A stretch of 64,000 bases of DNA from Scilla litardierei (taxonomy: Eukaryota > Streptophyta > Magnoliopsida > Asparagales > Asparagaceae): positions 63,539,370 to 63,603,369 of the forward strand of contig CM061134.1 in NCBI GenBank assembly GCA_030789695.1, given 5' to 3'. Position numbers and translations under genes: made by a program. The notes below the pieces were generated by a model. It was not told the DNA's origin. It worked only from the letters and a program-made list of their open reading frames with translations, and made no database searches. This document shows positions 57,801 to 60,583 of this stretch, piece after piece; position 1 is the stretch's first letter; each line of letters opens with the position of its first letter.

Positions 57801-58456
57801 ATTATTATTTCAAATACTAGTGGATGACATGTCTTGAGACAATGGCCATAACTGTCTACTTGTATTGTAGCAGATGCTAGCAGCGCTACACAATGAATGC
57901 AAGGCGTTTCAGACACCAAGCGCATTCAATTCCGAGCAAGAGGTACTCAGATTTTTTTTTTGTCGGTTGGACCATGATTTCTCATAACAAGAAGAAATTT
58001 GGTGTAATTGCATACCGTTATATGTTTTTCTAGAGATTCATCCAGCACTTTGAGCTTCTCCAGAAAGCTCAGATTCCAGAGCACATGTCGTACCGTTTAT
58101 TTAAAGAATCCACAGCCAATGCTAAGATATCGGTGAGTTGATCACTCTGATATCTGTAAATGCGTCTTCCTACTGTGCCCCCAAGTCTAACCAGTGCATC
58201 TTTTCTAATGTTTTAGACCGTAGCAAAGTACAGTTATTTTAAAGAGGCCCAAAGGATCACAGCGTCACTTCGGGGAAGTTTTTCCAATCAGCCAGAGAAA
58301 CTGCTAGAGCTCCGCCAGATCGAGCAGGTTGCAGAGCACAACAGGATCGCTCTAAACGTGATCAACCAAGTTGGGGCTAACGATACGTCCATGAGGATCT
58401 CATTGGAGTTCACTCATCACCCCTTCTTTGTCGTGGCAGTGGTCAAGAGATCATAA
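4250..58456 (+). CDS. NAA35: NAA35/MAK10 homologue, NatC N-terminal acetyltransferase auxiliary subunit (C-terminal part, 8 exons)
   Basis: NAA35 (Mak10) is the large auxiliary subunit of NatC, the cytosolic ribosome-associated complex that acetylates nascent chains starting with Met followed by a hydrophobic residue. Eight exons splice in frame to ~340 residues ending in the family's C-terminal VVKRS and TAA. Family landmarks in order are DGKLYGRD, a Trp-Gln-Arg-Arg-Lys-Leu-Gly block, [19 protein letters not shown] (the best-conserved segment, shared with the animal protein), a Lys/Arg-rich linker, [19 protein letters not shown] and [17 protein letters not shown]. Phases match at every junction, including the split codon between exons 4 and 5. 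No stop or frameshift is seen, so the gene looks functional. The N-terminal half must lie upstream of the window. Two introns are 31.6 and 21.1 kb and are filled with retrotransposons. The family assignment rests on recalled homologues, not a search. Confidence 0.92.
4500..4598 (+). CDS. NAA35: NAA35 visible exon 2 (33 codons)
   Basis: Acceptor aatgtgcag, donor CAG|gtttgt, phase 0 at both ends. Encodes [10 protein letters not shown] followed by the conserved [14 protein letters not shown] block. The 115-bp upstream intron is GC-AG. The downstream intron runs 31,582 bp to the next exon. Confidence 0.93.
5748..5781. repeat. 34-bp perfect palindrome, with a related half-copy at 5822-5845
   Basis: The 17-base arm agcagatgtatgcattt is followed immediately by its exact complement, with no spacer. 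About 40 bp downstream the first 24 bases recur (5822-5845), without the full second arm. Both centre on atgcatttaaatgcat. Confidence 0.85.
7330..7424. repeat. Direct tandem duplication, period 47 bp
   Basis: Copy 1 (7330-7375) and copy 2 (7377-7424) both read gtggta..tgcacttgcatgtg and continue through tatataacaataattttact. They are nearly identical, differing by a 2-base insertion in copy 2. Confidence 0.85.
7899..8350 (+). repeat. E1 5' LTR
   Basis: Begins tgatgcggctgctaccgc and ends gatcgtatca. Its end forms an imperfect hairpin (TGATTCGATC / GATCGTATCA) directly before the primer-binding site. It matches 14002-14443 along its length apart from small indels. Confidence 0.88.
8354..8365 (+). 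other. E1 primer-binding site (tRNA-iMet type)
   Basis: TGGTATCAAAGC lies three bases after the 5' LTR. It differs by one base from the usual plant iMet-complementary TGGTATCAGAGC. The same variant occurs in E2 and E7. Confidence 0.75.
8377..9960 (+). pseudogene. E1 gag remnant
   Basis: Starts at an ATG right after the primer-binding site with an N-terminal coiled-coil-like segment ([20 protein letters not shown]), then a stop at 8623. A GC-rich variable block follows (8760-9010). Next come capsid-like sequence ([20 protein letters not shown], ~9268-9330) and a zinc-knuckle-like [14 protein letters not shown] (~9890-9935), which has spacing C-x2-C-x7-H-x-C rather than the canonical C-x2-C-x4-H-x4-C. 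Several frameshifts and stops separate these blocks, so no intact Gag can be made. Confidence 0.8.
10030..11495 (+). pseudogene. E1 protease and reverse transcriptase remnant
   Basis: The aspartic protease motif [10 protein letters not shown] lies at ~10132. The RT has YRALNKETV (~10858), [13 protein letters not shown] (~10950) and the catalytic FFDDIFFYS (~11146-11172; the second pair of Asp residues is kept). In-frame stops occur at ~10297, 10570, 10999 and 11368-11490, and frame changes occur between blocks, so the enzyme is inactive as encoded. It is closest in sequence to the RTs of E2 and E4. Confidence 0.85.
11500..12180 (+). pseudogene. E1 RNase H and integrase zinc-domain remnant
   Basis: ETDASG (~11581) starts the RNase H, but a frameshift and stop follow at once. 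The frame resumes at 11615 with [20 protein letters not shown], then [10 protein letters not shown] and [15 protein letters not shown]. The end resembles the integrase HHCC domain ([10 protein letters not shown]) before a stop at ~12170. Confidence 0.82.
12181..13999 (+). pseudogene. E1 integrase core and chromodomain remnant, split by a transposon
   Basis: [13 protein letters not shown] and [17 protein letters not shown] (~12370-12415), VTDRDQVF and YHPQTDGQT mark the DDE integrase core. The frame is cut at 12610 by a hAT-type insertion and continues at 13236 with the duplicated codons, then [15 protein letters not shown], a [16 protein letters not shown] segment (~13659) and [10 protein letters not shown] chromodomain remnant ([11 protein letters not shown], then FHLEDKV) lies at ~13910-13980 behind a stop. 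Confidence 0.83.
12611..13235. mobile_element. Non-autonomous hAT-type transposon inserted in E1 integrase
   Basis: 625 bp flanked by an exact 8-bp target duplication, gcagacag (12603-12610 and 13236-13243). Its ends are inverted: CAGTGTTATCAAATGGCG at the left and CGCCATTAATAACACTG at the right. An 8-bp TSD with CAGTG termini is typical of the hAT superfamily. It encodes nothing. Inside are clusters of ATGGCGG/CCGCCAT motifs in both orientations and a long CA-rich and GA microsatellite (~12855-13125). Confidence 0.88.
14002..14443 (+). repeat. E1 3' LTR
   Basis: Starts tgatgcggctgctaccgc like the 5' LTR and ends ggatcatca. It contains the same late segment (gttgaagaacactattaggc, aataaaaatgcc) as the 5' copy. 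A shortened purine stretch, ggtgggtaa, precedes it. Confidence 0.87.
14444..14640. other. Short spacer between E1 and E2
   Basis: 197 bp of older intron or repeat sequence, ending in attta, which is the left copy of E2's target duplication. No feature was recognised. Confidence 0.5.
14641..15074 (-). repeat. E2 3' LTR (left end)
   Basis: Plus strand runs from tgatccgattagggc to catatcgcatca. Matches the right LTR throughout, with scattered substitutions. It shares an extended inverted terminus (TGATGCGAT.. on the minus strand) with its partner. Confidence 0.9.
15090..15788 (-). pseudogene. E2 integrase C-terminus and chromodomain
   Basis: Read leftwards: a segment with [20 protein letters not shown] and [13 protein letters not shown], a frameshift at ~15430, then [19 protein letters not shown] (the GPY/F-type module) and [13 protein letters not shown] sequence. 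Last is a chromodomain, [18 protein letters not shown] then [17 protein letters not shown] (~15165-15200) and FHLEDKVAL. The aromatic and WRGL..ATWE residues of the chromodomain are kept. Chromodomains of this class steer integration to particular chromatin. Confidence 0.87.
15789..16204 (-). pseudogene. E2 integrase core
   Basis: [25 protein letters not shown] (first catalytic Asp), [15 protein letters not shown] and IVSDRDKVF (second Asp), then a stop at 15900. Beyond it the sequence still spells [12 protein letters not shown] (Glu of the D,D-35-E triad) at ~15815-15850. Two frame breaks inactivate it. Confidence 0.85.
16216..16863 (-). pseudogene. E2 RNase H and integrase HHCC region
   Basis: A 215-codon uninterrupted stretch: [67 protein letters not shown], then a linker and the zinc-binding H..H part, [19 protein letters not shown]. 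The first RNase H Asp lies upstream, beyond a stop at ~16870. Confidence 0.87.
16870..17870 (-). pseudogene. E2 reverse transcriptase
   Basis: The N-terminal part (17577-17870) has [20 protein letters not shown] and [14 protein letters not shown] frameshift follows. Then [35 protein letters not shown] (catalytic Asp pair at ~17295) and LFGQL appear, and a stop at ~17174. The connection region [15 protein letters not shown] and FLGLTGYY continues to ~16910. Confidence 0.87.
17877..18320 (-). pseudogene. E2 aspartic protease
   Basis: [20 protein letters not shown] gives the catalytic Asp-Ser-Gly. The conserved tail is [19 protein letters not shown]. The upstream gag frame overlaps out of phase by 72 bp near 18250-18320, where a frameshift separates gag from protease. 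Confidence 0.85.
18248..18901 (-). pseudogene. E2 gag C-terminal part with zinc knuckle
   Basis: About 200 codons: [15 protein letters not shown] (end of capsid), a basic Gly/Arg/Thr-rich linker, [13 protein letters not shown], then the zinc-knuckle-like [14 protein letters not shown] (C-x2-C-x7-H-x-C) and an acidic stretch. [14 protein letters not shown] leads into the protease before the frameshift. Confidence 0.86.
19067..20317 (-). pseudogene. E2 gag N-terminal part
   Basis: Starts with ATG 10 bases inside the primer-binding site and encodes a coiled-coil-like [20 protein letters not shown] followed by a charged helix. A GC-rich low-complexity block (19600-19900) is broken by frame changes. 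Capsid-like sequence then appears at 19067-19456 ([32 protein letters not shown]). Further stops occur at 18905-19066. Confidence 0.8.
20342..20778 (-). repeat. E2 5' LTR (right end)
   Basis: Plus strand runs from tgatacgattagggc to gcatcgcatca, flanked by attta. On the minus strand it ends ..atcgtatca three bases before the primer-binding site. Confidence 0.9.
20784..22204 (+). other. NAA35 intron sequence between E2 and E3
   Basis: AT-rich DNA without a recognisable gene. A patch at 21080-21140 is rich in gaaaccg motifs, like the one at 7713-7805. The last five bases, acttt, are E3's left target duplication. Confidence 0.5.
22421..25764. mobile_element. 3.3-kb solo LTR nested in the E3 5' LTR
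   Basis: Begins TGTCACGCCCCGC and ends GCCGTTACA (TG..CA), flanked by the exact 5-bp duplication ttgtc (22416-22420 and 25765-25769). The uninterrupted E3 3' LTR reads ctccttgtcctct across the same point, which confirms the empty site. No gag or pol homology lies inside, so it is best explained as a solo LTR left by LTR-LTR recombination. A non-coding LTR element is the alternative. It includes a GC-rich ORF-prone area (24100-25200) and a cluster of CACTC..GTGAG motifs (23270-23510). Confidence 0.82.
23270..23510. repeat. Cluster of five interrupted palindromic motifs
   Basis: The motif cactcactctgctaggtgag recurs in exact or variant form at about 23275, 23321, 23384, 23433 and 23487, spaced roughly 46-63 bp. 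Each can pair CTCAC with GTGAG around a tctgctag loop. Between copies, cctctatc.cca.ggtctg and cgtaggtgta are also repeated. Confidence 0.75.
27458..27583. repeat. Tandem duplication, period 64 bp, just inside the E3 5' LTR
   Basis: Two copies (from 27458 and 27522) begin ctcgcaacaaacctcgtgaa and continue through aagaagagt..ggtgcatcg. They occupy the position where a primer-binding site would be expected. No clear tRNA-complementary site is left there. Confidence 0.8.
27780..28560 (+). pseudogene. E3 gag remnant
   Basis: Capsid-like [17 protein letters not shown] and [20 protein letters not shown] (27850-27985), a stop, then [17 protein letters not shown] and [16 protein letters not shown] to ~28170. 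A weak zinc-knuckle echo ([12 protein letters not shown]) near 28455 has lost its first cysteines. It belongs to the retrotransposon gag (PF03732-type) family and is clearly non-functional. Confidence 0.75.
28781..29345 (+). pseudogene. E3 protease remnant
   Basis: [20 protein letters not shown] stands where active relatives have Asp-Ser-Gly; Gly is replaced by Arg. [19 protein letters not shown] follows, typical of the protease-RT boundary of Del-type elements. A frame break then leads into RT. Confidence 0.8.
29346..30110 (+). pseudogene. E3 reverse transcriptase remnant
   Basis: [17 protein letters not shown], then a stop; [42 protein letters not shown]. The catalytic site reads [11 protein letters not shown] (~29812), so the first Asp of the Y-x-D-D pair is replaced by Asn. 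Stops follow in [16 protein letters not shown] and beyond. Confidence 0.82.
30170..30640 (+). pseudogene. E3 RNase H remnant
   Basis: Only parts survive. [13 protein letters not shown] integrase sequence starts further on, while 30480-30590 spells [20 protein letters not shown] and [12 protein letters not shown] in a shifted frame. Numerous frame changes are present. Confidence 0.65.
30652..31560 (+). pseudogene. E3 integrase remnant
   Basis: Contains [20 protein letters not shown] and [12 protein letters not shown] (zinc domain), then [57 protein letters not shown] and an AYHS-stop where relatives read [11 protein letters not shown]. The D,D-35-E core is broken by stops. Confidence 0.82.
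31690..32090 (+). pseudogene. E3 integrase C-terminus and chromodomain remnant
   Basis: [20 protein letters not shown] and [15 protein letters not shown], then TYEQQSM, a stop, and [20 protein letters not shown] and ESSWERE in another register. This matches the chromodomain tail of Del/Tekay elements (DLTYEE..P..IL, then W.....ATWE) in position and composition. Confidence 0.75.
32156..34755 (+). repeat. E3 3' LTR (2.6 kb)
   Basis: Starts tgtaagagcctaaaatttt and ends ggggcatgaca. A purine-rich stretch (aaaagggtaaga) precedes it, as expected for a polypurine tract. Long pyrimidine runs occupy 32215-32530. It is the more complete of the two LTRs. Confidence 0.9.
34761..36180 (+). other. NAA35 intron between E3 and visible exon 3
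   Basis: AT-rich intron with no gene. A purine- and A-rich stretch at 35305-35455 is built of aaacaaaaaac/ggaaaagg units. The 3' splice site of the 31.6-kb intron is at 36179-36180. Confidence 0.6.
36181..36237 (+). CDS. NAA35: NAA35 visible exon 3 (19-codon microexon-like exon)
   Basis: 57 bp between acceptor atttcacag and donor GAG|gtatgt, phase 0 at both ends, encoding [19 protein letters not shown]. It is stranded between a 31.6-kb intron and a 105-bp intron. It matches the segment after DWxxISxQ in plant NAA35 proteins. Confidence 0.9.
36343..36547 (+). CDS. NAA35: NAA35 visible exon 4 (205 bp, core conserved segment)
   Basis: Acceptor taatgcag, donor AAAT|gtaagt, ending after the first base of a codon. 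Encodes the most conserved part of the visible protein: [19 protein letters not shown], then [19 protein letters not shown]. The split Ser codon (T|CT) is completed by exon 5, 21,119 bp downstream. Confidence 0.94.
36548..37460 (+). other. Start of NAA35 giant intron 2
   Basis: AT-rich intron after a strong gtaagt donor. No coding or repeat feature was recognised up to the gttat target duplication of E4 (37461-37465). Confidence 0.6.
37466..37723 (-). repeat. E4 3' LTR, internally deleted and trimmed
   Basis: Identical to the right LTR for ~240 bp apart from three small differences. It then jumps from ggctaaacc to ttcggaaggtgcgcccgta, missing ~125 bp that the right LTR has there, and lacks the final tca. 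Confidence 0.9.
37725..38774 (-). pseudogene. E4 integrase
   Basis: 349 uninterrupted codons. HHCC zinc domain: [20 protein letters not shown] and [16 protein letters not shown]. Core: [12 protein letters not shown] (Asp), [34 protein letters not shown] (Asp), [15 protein letters not shown] (Glu), so the full D,D,E triad is kept. C-terminal module: [46 protein letters not shown]. It ends at LTDDM-stop, where relatives E1 and E2 continue into the chromodomain. A TAG at ~38813 and a frameshift separate it from the RT-RNase H frame. Confidence 0.88.
38689..40959 (-). pseudogene. E4 protease, reverse transcriptase and RNase H polyprotein (long open frame)
   Basis: About 650 in-family codons without a break. 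Protease [11 protein letters not shown] is at residues ~47-57. RT has [15 protein letters not shown] at ~283, [13 protein letters not shown] at ~319 and FFDDILVYS at ~385. RNase H has [15 protein letters not shown] at ~530, [15 protein letters not shown] and [13 protein letters not shown] at ~640. After residue ~700 the frame shifts (in a run of G near 38912) and the last ~80 residues are out of frame. There is no ATG before VGF: the frame opens inside the primer-binding site, so the natural gag start is lost. Catalytic residues of all three enzymes are intact. Confidence 0.88.
40962..41340 (-). repeat. E4 5' LTR (379 bp)
   Basis: Plus strand runs from tgatacgat to gcccgtatca. The edge next to the primer-binding site is a perfect hairpin, TGATACGAT-ttgg-ATCGTATCA (40962-40983). 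A TATA-like atataaatag occurs near 41202-41212. Confidence 0.9.
41346..42098 (+). other. Intron spacer between E4 and E5
   Basis: AT-rich. At ~41467 gcttgatgccatgttgatag resembles a minus-strand copia primer site plus LTR edge, like that at 2535. No coding sequence is recognised. The final bases gaagc form E5's target duplication. Confidence 0.45.
42104..42429 (+). repeat. E5 5' LTR
   Basis: From tgatagacccgtaggtc to ggatcctaaca. Contains a TATA-like catatttataggg near 42218-42231. Same length as the 3' LTR. Confidence 0.92.
42433..42444 (+). other. E5 primer-binding site (tRNA-iMet)
   Basis: TGGTATCAGAGC, three bases after the LTR; the standard plant initiator-Met complement. The gag ATG (42457) follows 13 bases later. 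Confidence 0.85.
42457..44465 (+). pseudogene. E5 gag, interrupted
   Basis: ATG and [18 protein letters not shown] open a coiled-coil-like N-terminus, with stops at ~42631 and ~42733. A GC-rich Pro/Ala/Arg repeat block follows (~42980-43260). A Gly/Asp/Tyr-rich stretch, then the capsid core [29 protein letters not shown] and RSWEELKD (43695-43900). A frameshift near 43905 leads to [20 protein letters not shown] and [17 protein letters not shown] (C-x2-C-x7-H-x-C, ~44352-44402), ending at an acidic tail and stop at 44465. It needs at least two stop repairs and frame corrections to be whole. It could be read by readthrough or may be dead. Confidence 0.83.
43020..43260 (+). repeat. GC-rich minisatellite, 30-bp period, inside E5 gag
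   Basis: Units of the form cggccctgcccggaggccga followed by cagggcccgt repeat about seven times with substitutions. Thirty bases keep frame, giving a ten-residue [14 protein letters not shown] repeat in one frame and [15 protein letters not shown] in another. Each unit contains the inverted pair cagggcc/ggccctg. Confidence 0.85.
44557..44882 (+). repeat. E5 3' LTR
   Basis: Same ends and length as the 5' LTR, preceded by a purine tract and followed by gaagc. Differences from the 5' copy include gtg/cac (42183 region) and several C/T changes. Confidence 0.92.
44888..46249 (+). other. Intron sequence right of E5 with a possible copia primer site
   Basis: At ~44985-45000 ttgatatcagagccg resembles an iMet primer-binding site following an LTR end (..ttacatcaa), so E5 may have landed in an older copia LTR. 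Coding sequence downstream is not recognisable. 45060-45110 is CCG-rich (gccgccgccgcc), and 45450-45600 is rich in gagcc/agctga motifs. Confidence 0.4.
46250..47751 (+). mobile_element. Fragment of a second Ty3/gypsy lineage (gag joined to the RT-RNase H boundary)
   Basis: At ~46495-46590 a gag-like [20 protein letters not shown] and [17 protein letters not shown] can be read with stops after. At ~47410-47740 the pol connection segment [19 protein letters not shown] and [17 protein letters not shown] appears, then fragments of RNase H ([25 protein letters not shown] spelling across frames). Protease and most of RT are missing, and no LTR pair is seen. Sequence wording differs from E1-E7, so it is a separate lineage. 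Confidence 0.6.
47752..50483. mobile_element. 2.7-kb LTR-like block (possible solo LTR)
   Basis: Starts tgtaatgccccatgtccgg and ends gcccattaca (TG..CA), the style of the solo LTR at 22421. It cuts the RNase H remnant of the previous fragment. No matching 5-bp TSD (left atacg, right tggtc), and no gag or pol inside. The right flank repeats a 59-bp piece of the left-hand pol fragment, so the junction is rearranged. Confidence 0.5.
50488..50548 (+). repeat. Second copy of a pol-derived segment (also at 47443-47501)
   Basis: Both copies read ctttcatggtcttgccac, then ttctaac and agggatttagcaatattatg. They encode the SFHGLATF region of the RT-RNase H boundary. They flank the LTR-like block 47752-50483, with ~250 bp of extra pol sequence on the left side only. 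Confidence 0.8.
50550..53290 (-). mobile_element. E6: truncated chromovirus (gag, protease, RT), no LTR found
   Basis: Minus-strand relative of E1/E2/E4. RT: 50556-50891 ([40 protein letters not shown]) and 51101-51565 ([17 protein letters not shown], [19 protein letters not shown]). The catalytic region at ~50950-50965 is degraded. Protease: 51562-51990 ([18 protein letters not shown], Gly replaced by Trp). Gag: 52020-53280, with [20 protein letters not shown] at ~52800-52850. It ends abruptly at the start of RNase H ([12 protein letters not shown]), right beside the plus-strand pol fragment, so integrase and both LTRs are missing. Confidence 0.82.
53291..54241 (+). other. Intron spacer with a tandem duplication
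   Basis: No coding homology. It contains the 176-bp duplication listed separately, plus G-rich and T-rich low-complexity runs at 53345-53400. Confidence 0.5.
53461..53812. repeat. Direct tandem duplication, period 176 bp
   Basis: Copies 53461-53636 and 53637-53812 both start caacttagaggaattcagca and run through tcatggagtgtcgtgcttta to ggaggttgctacc. Only a few substitutions separate them (for example gacggc/gatggt), so the duplication is recent. Confidence 0.92.
54387..54752. mobile_element. Fold-back MITE with ~150-bp inverted arms
   Basis: The left arm starts agtgatcaaataacccccaa and includes tcaaaaagtctatgcccccta and ttcatcttgatctc. The right arm is its near-complement (gagatcaagatgaac, ggggggcatagactttttga) and ends ttgggggttatttgatccct. 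The 366-bp element could form a long hairpin. A TA-rich microsatellite hides any target duplication. Confidence 0.75.
54753..54804. repeat. (AT)n microsatellite
   Basis: About 50 bases of alternating at with one cag interruption (atatacagatatat), directly beside the MITE's right end. Confidence 0.9.
55311..55765 (-). repeat. E7 3' LTR (left copy)
   Basis: Starts tgataggattttctaggatt and matches the right copy through the cctagggttttca region. Its last bases read cctaaaa where the right copy reads cctaaca. Confidence 0.82.
56466..56547. repeat. 41-bp tandem duplication inside E7
   Basis: ttttcaaagaggtgtttcat, then cgtg.ttttccactc.aatat, occurs twice in a row (from ~56466 and ~56507), differing by two bases. 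Confidence 0.8.
56645..57120 (-). repeat. E7 5' LTR (right copy)
   Basis: From tgataggattttctagg to cctaatcctaaca, adjoining the primer-binding site on its left. About 20 bp longer than the left copy owing to an extra ggatttt segment near 56690. Confidence 0.82.
57121..57666 (+). other. End of NAA35 giant intron 2
   Basis: 57121-57175 resembles 55250-55300 (attacaatgatt, gaaaataaaacacat), as if the flank of E7 were duplicated. 57190-57345 is rich in tatcgg motifs. The acceptor of the 21.1-kb intron is at 57665-57666. Confidence 0.5.
57667..57785 (+). CDS. NAA35: NAA35 visible exon 5 (basic linker)
   Basis: Acceptor cgtatcag, donor ACG|gtaaaa. Begins with the last two bases of a Ser codon and encodes [19 protein letters not shown], then a helix [14 protein letters not shown]. 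The Lys/Arg-rich stretch matches the basic linker seen in plant and animal NAA35. Confidence 0.92.
57874..57942 (+). CDS. NAA35: NAA35 visible exon 6 (23 codons)
   Basis: Encodes [18 protein letters not shown] then NSEQE, ending at GAG|gtactc. The acceptor is a tandem NAGNAG (tagcag). Using the first AG would add one Gln (exon start 57871) without changing frame. The second AG gives the residue spacing I expect for the family. Confidence 0.9.
58034..58132 (+). CDS. NAA35: NAA35 visible exon 7 (33 codons)
   Basis: Acceptor tttttctag, donor TCG|gtgagt. Encodes [20 protein letters not shown] then [24 protein letters not shown] is characteristic of plant NAA35. Short flanking introns (91 and 84 bp) contrast with the two giant ones. 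Confidence 0.93.
58217..58456 (+). CDS. NAA35: NAA35 visible exon 8 (last coding exon, with stop)
   Basis: Acceptor tgttttag, then 79 codons and TAA. Includes [34 protein letters not shown] and the C-terminal [16 protein letters not shown]. The reading frame is clean. A 3' UTR follows with A/T-rich candidate polyadenylation signals (for example aataag at 58502), none decisive. Confidence 0.94.
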   Translation, partial: TVAKYSYFKEAQRITASLRGSFSNQPEKLLELRQIEQVAEHNRIALNVINQVGANDTSMRISLEFTHHPFFVVAVVKRS

Positions 58457-60439
58457 ATTAACCTTGTTGATAGTTTGATGGCATACCAATTTTGAGTACT
58501 TAATAAGACCCTGTAAAAGCTGCGGTCACAATGCCGTCGCCTGTAGCATTATTGTGTCTAATTTGTGCTGGCCTTAGTTCGTAGGTATTATTCATTGCTG
58601 AGAAACATTTATCCGAAGATGCCATCGATTGTTCTTAGACTTGGGAGCCCTTGTATCATTATTTTGTAGCTGATGATAATATTGTATCATCATTAGAAAG
58701 GTATCTTGTTTTATACTATGTATATTCAGCCATTGTCAATCTATTTACCTCTCTGAAGCATATGCGAAGACGCAATACAACGATAACAAGTCATGTGATG
58801 GGTTTTTGATTATATCTTGGTTGGTTTGTGCTTTGTTTTCATTAGGTTTGCCTTCTACTTCTGTACTAGAGAATAGCTGGATGCTGATGTGAGTTTCTGG
58901 TTCTAGTTTAATAGTGGATGCTTGGTAGGATCAAAGCTAGTGACATGCAGGCCAACTATTTCTAATTTTCAATATGCAGTTGAATTTTTGACAGTGATTA
59001 ACTGTTAGGTGAACTGCCACCCCTTTTTATATGTAGATACTTTCTTCAATGAAAGCCCTTGTTATATCTTGATCACCGTCTTCTTCCTCATATTTTCAGT
59101 CTCTTTCTTGTTTTTCCCTTTTTTAAAGTTTGTTTTTACTTTAGCTTGATCACAGGGGAGTGCAGTCTCAACAGGAGTCAAATAATTTGGATATCTTCAA
59201 TGTTGATGTCCACAAAGCCCAGCTTTTGGTGGTGCGATTCCTTTGCTGAACTTTTTACGCACCCACCTATTGGATTTCCTTTGTACACAGCACAAAAGGA
59301 GAAAGGGGGAGATACCATTGATATGCTATATGGTCTTCAGTGCTGTCTCCTTTTTGTCATGTTTTAGAGCTAGAAACAACTGAATGATTTGAGTGGGACG
59401 ATATCATGTTAAAAAAATGATTTTTAACGATCGGTCTTTCGATTTAATGTGTATTTTAAAGGAGTCTATCAAATCATGTCATTTACAATTTGGTCCTACG
59501 AATTTATCAACTTGCTCGAAAAGAGTTTCAATGGTGAACTTTTCTTTAAAATAAATGCATGTTTTGACCTTTCTTCTCTCCTCTTCAAAGTACCCTCCTC
59601 CTCCCCCAAACTGCCACCTCCACCTACCTTCTCCTCTTCAAGTGTTACTGATGATTTCTTTTTCAAGCGAGTTAAAATATTTGGTGGACCAAATCACAAA
59701 TAATATGAAATTAATGATTCAAATAGATGTTTATTGGGGGGCCGACATAGAAAATCCCGAAAAAAGAAGAAGATTGTGACAACATTTTGACAGTTTCAAT
59801 CAAATTGAAACACTTGTTCTCAAAAGGGAGGTTCTCCTTTTAGTTTCCACTAATGGGGGGAGCTAGTGATATTGGTCCCCATTTCTCATTGCTAATCATG
59901 TTGGGATCTGAGCTGGAAGAATCAAGATTGTTTGTTGCCTAACGTTTTCTATTCACATTCTGGAATTTTAACTAATTGATAGCAATGTCAACTCAGGGTG
60001 GTTAAGAATATGGTGAAGAATCTCGCCCCGTAACCTCCACTTGTCTTTCAATTTAGTTTGTAATTTGGTCACAATATGCCATCATTCAAGCTCCAACTTT
60101 TCTCCCTCAAACACAAAAAAACCAAAACAAAACAAAAACAAAATCCTTTTTATCATTTGATCTGGTTCTAAACTCTCTAACTATCAATTTTCAAGTGAAT
60201 CTAAGTGATTTTGCTAGCTAATCCACTTCTTACAATTTTAACAGTTTCAGTAAAAAAACTTTTTGCAACGTTATAGTAAAAACACATAATGTTCACATGA
60301 AAATTGATAGTTTGGGGTTCTAGAACATGAAGATTAATATGAACGGAATTTTCATCCTTAGCTAGCCAAACCGTTGTTGCTCCCAATATATAATTTTGGT
60401 GCGGCCGTCAAAAGCTCTCATTTTCATCTACTTCAAAGG
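58457..60439 (+). other. NAA35 3' UTR and intergenic DNA
   Basis: The 3' UTR probably ends within ~300 bp of the stop (A/T-rich, with ataatattg and aatacaacg near 58670-58780), but no single poly(A) signal can be chosen. The rest is AT-rich intergenic sequence with no protein homology that I recognise. Confidence 0.5.
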
Positions 60440-60447
60440 CAGATACA

Positions 60448-60575
60448 CCAATTGCATGTGGTCCAGAGGCATTTCCCACGCTCCCTAGCTGGGGGGGGAC
60501 GGCACGGGTTCGATCCCAGCTAGGCACGGTCCCCGCGCGCGCGTTTGACCAGCTTTTCGGTGAATAAAAAAAACA
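60448..60575 (+). mobile_element. tRNA-derived SINE with target duplication
   Basis: Contains a perfect RNA polymerase III A box, TGGTCCAGAGG (~60468-60478), and B box, GGTTCGATCCC (~60507-60517), a GC-rich body and a short A tail (tgaataaaaaaaaca). It is flanked by the direct repeat cagataca (60440-60447 and 60576-60583). Box spacing matches a tRNA-like promoter. The region past the B box does not complete a tRNA cloverleaf, so this is a SINE rather than a tRNA gene. Confidence 0.72.
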
Positions 60576-60583
60576 CAGATACA

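Noticed and set aside
60460..60540. tRNA gene
   Set aside because: Perfect A and B boxes, but no acceptor stem or T-arm continuation; A tail and TSD indicate a SINE.
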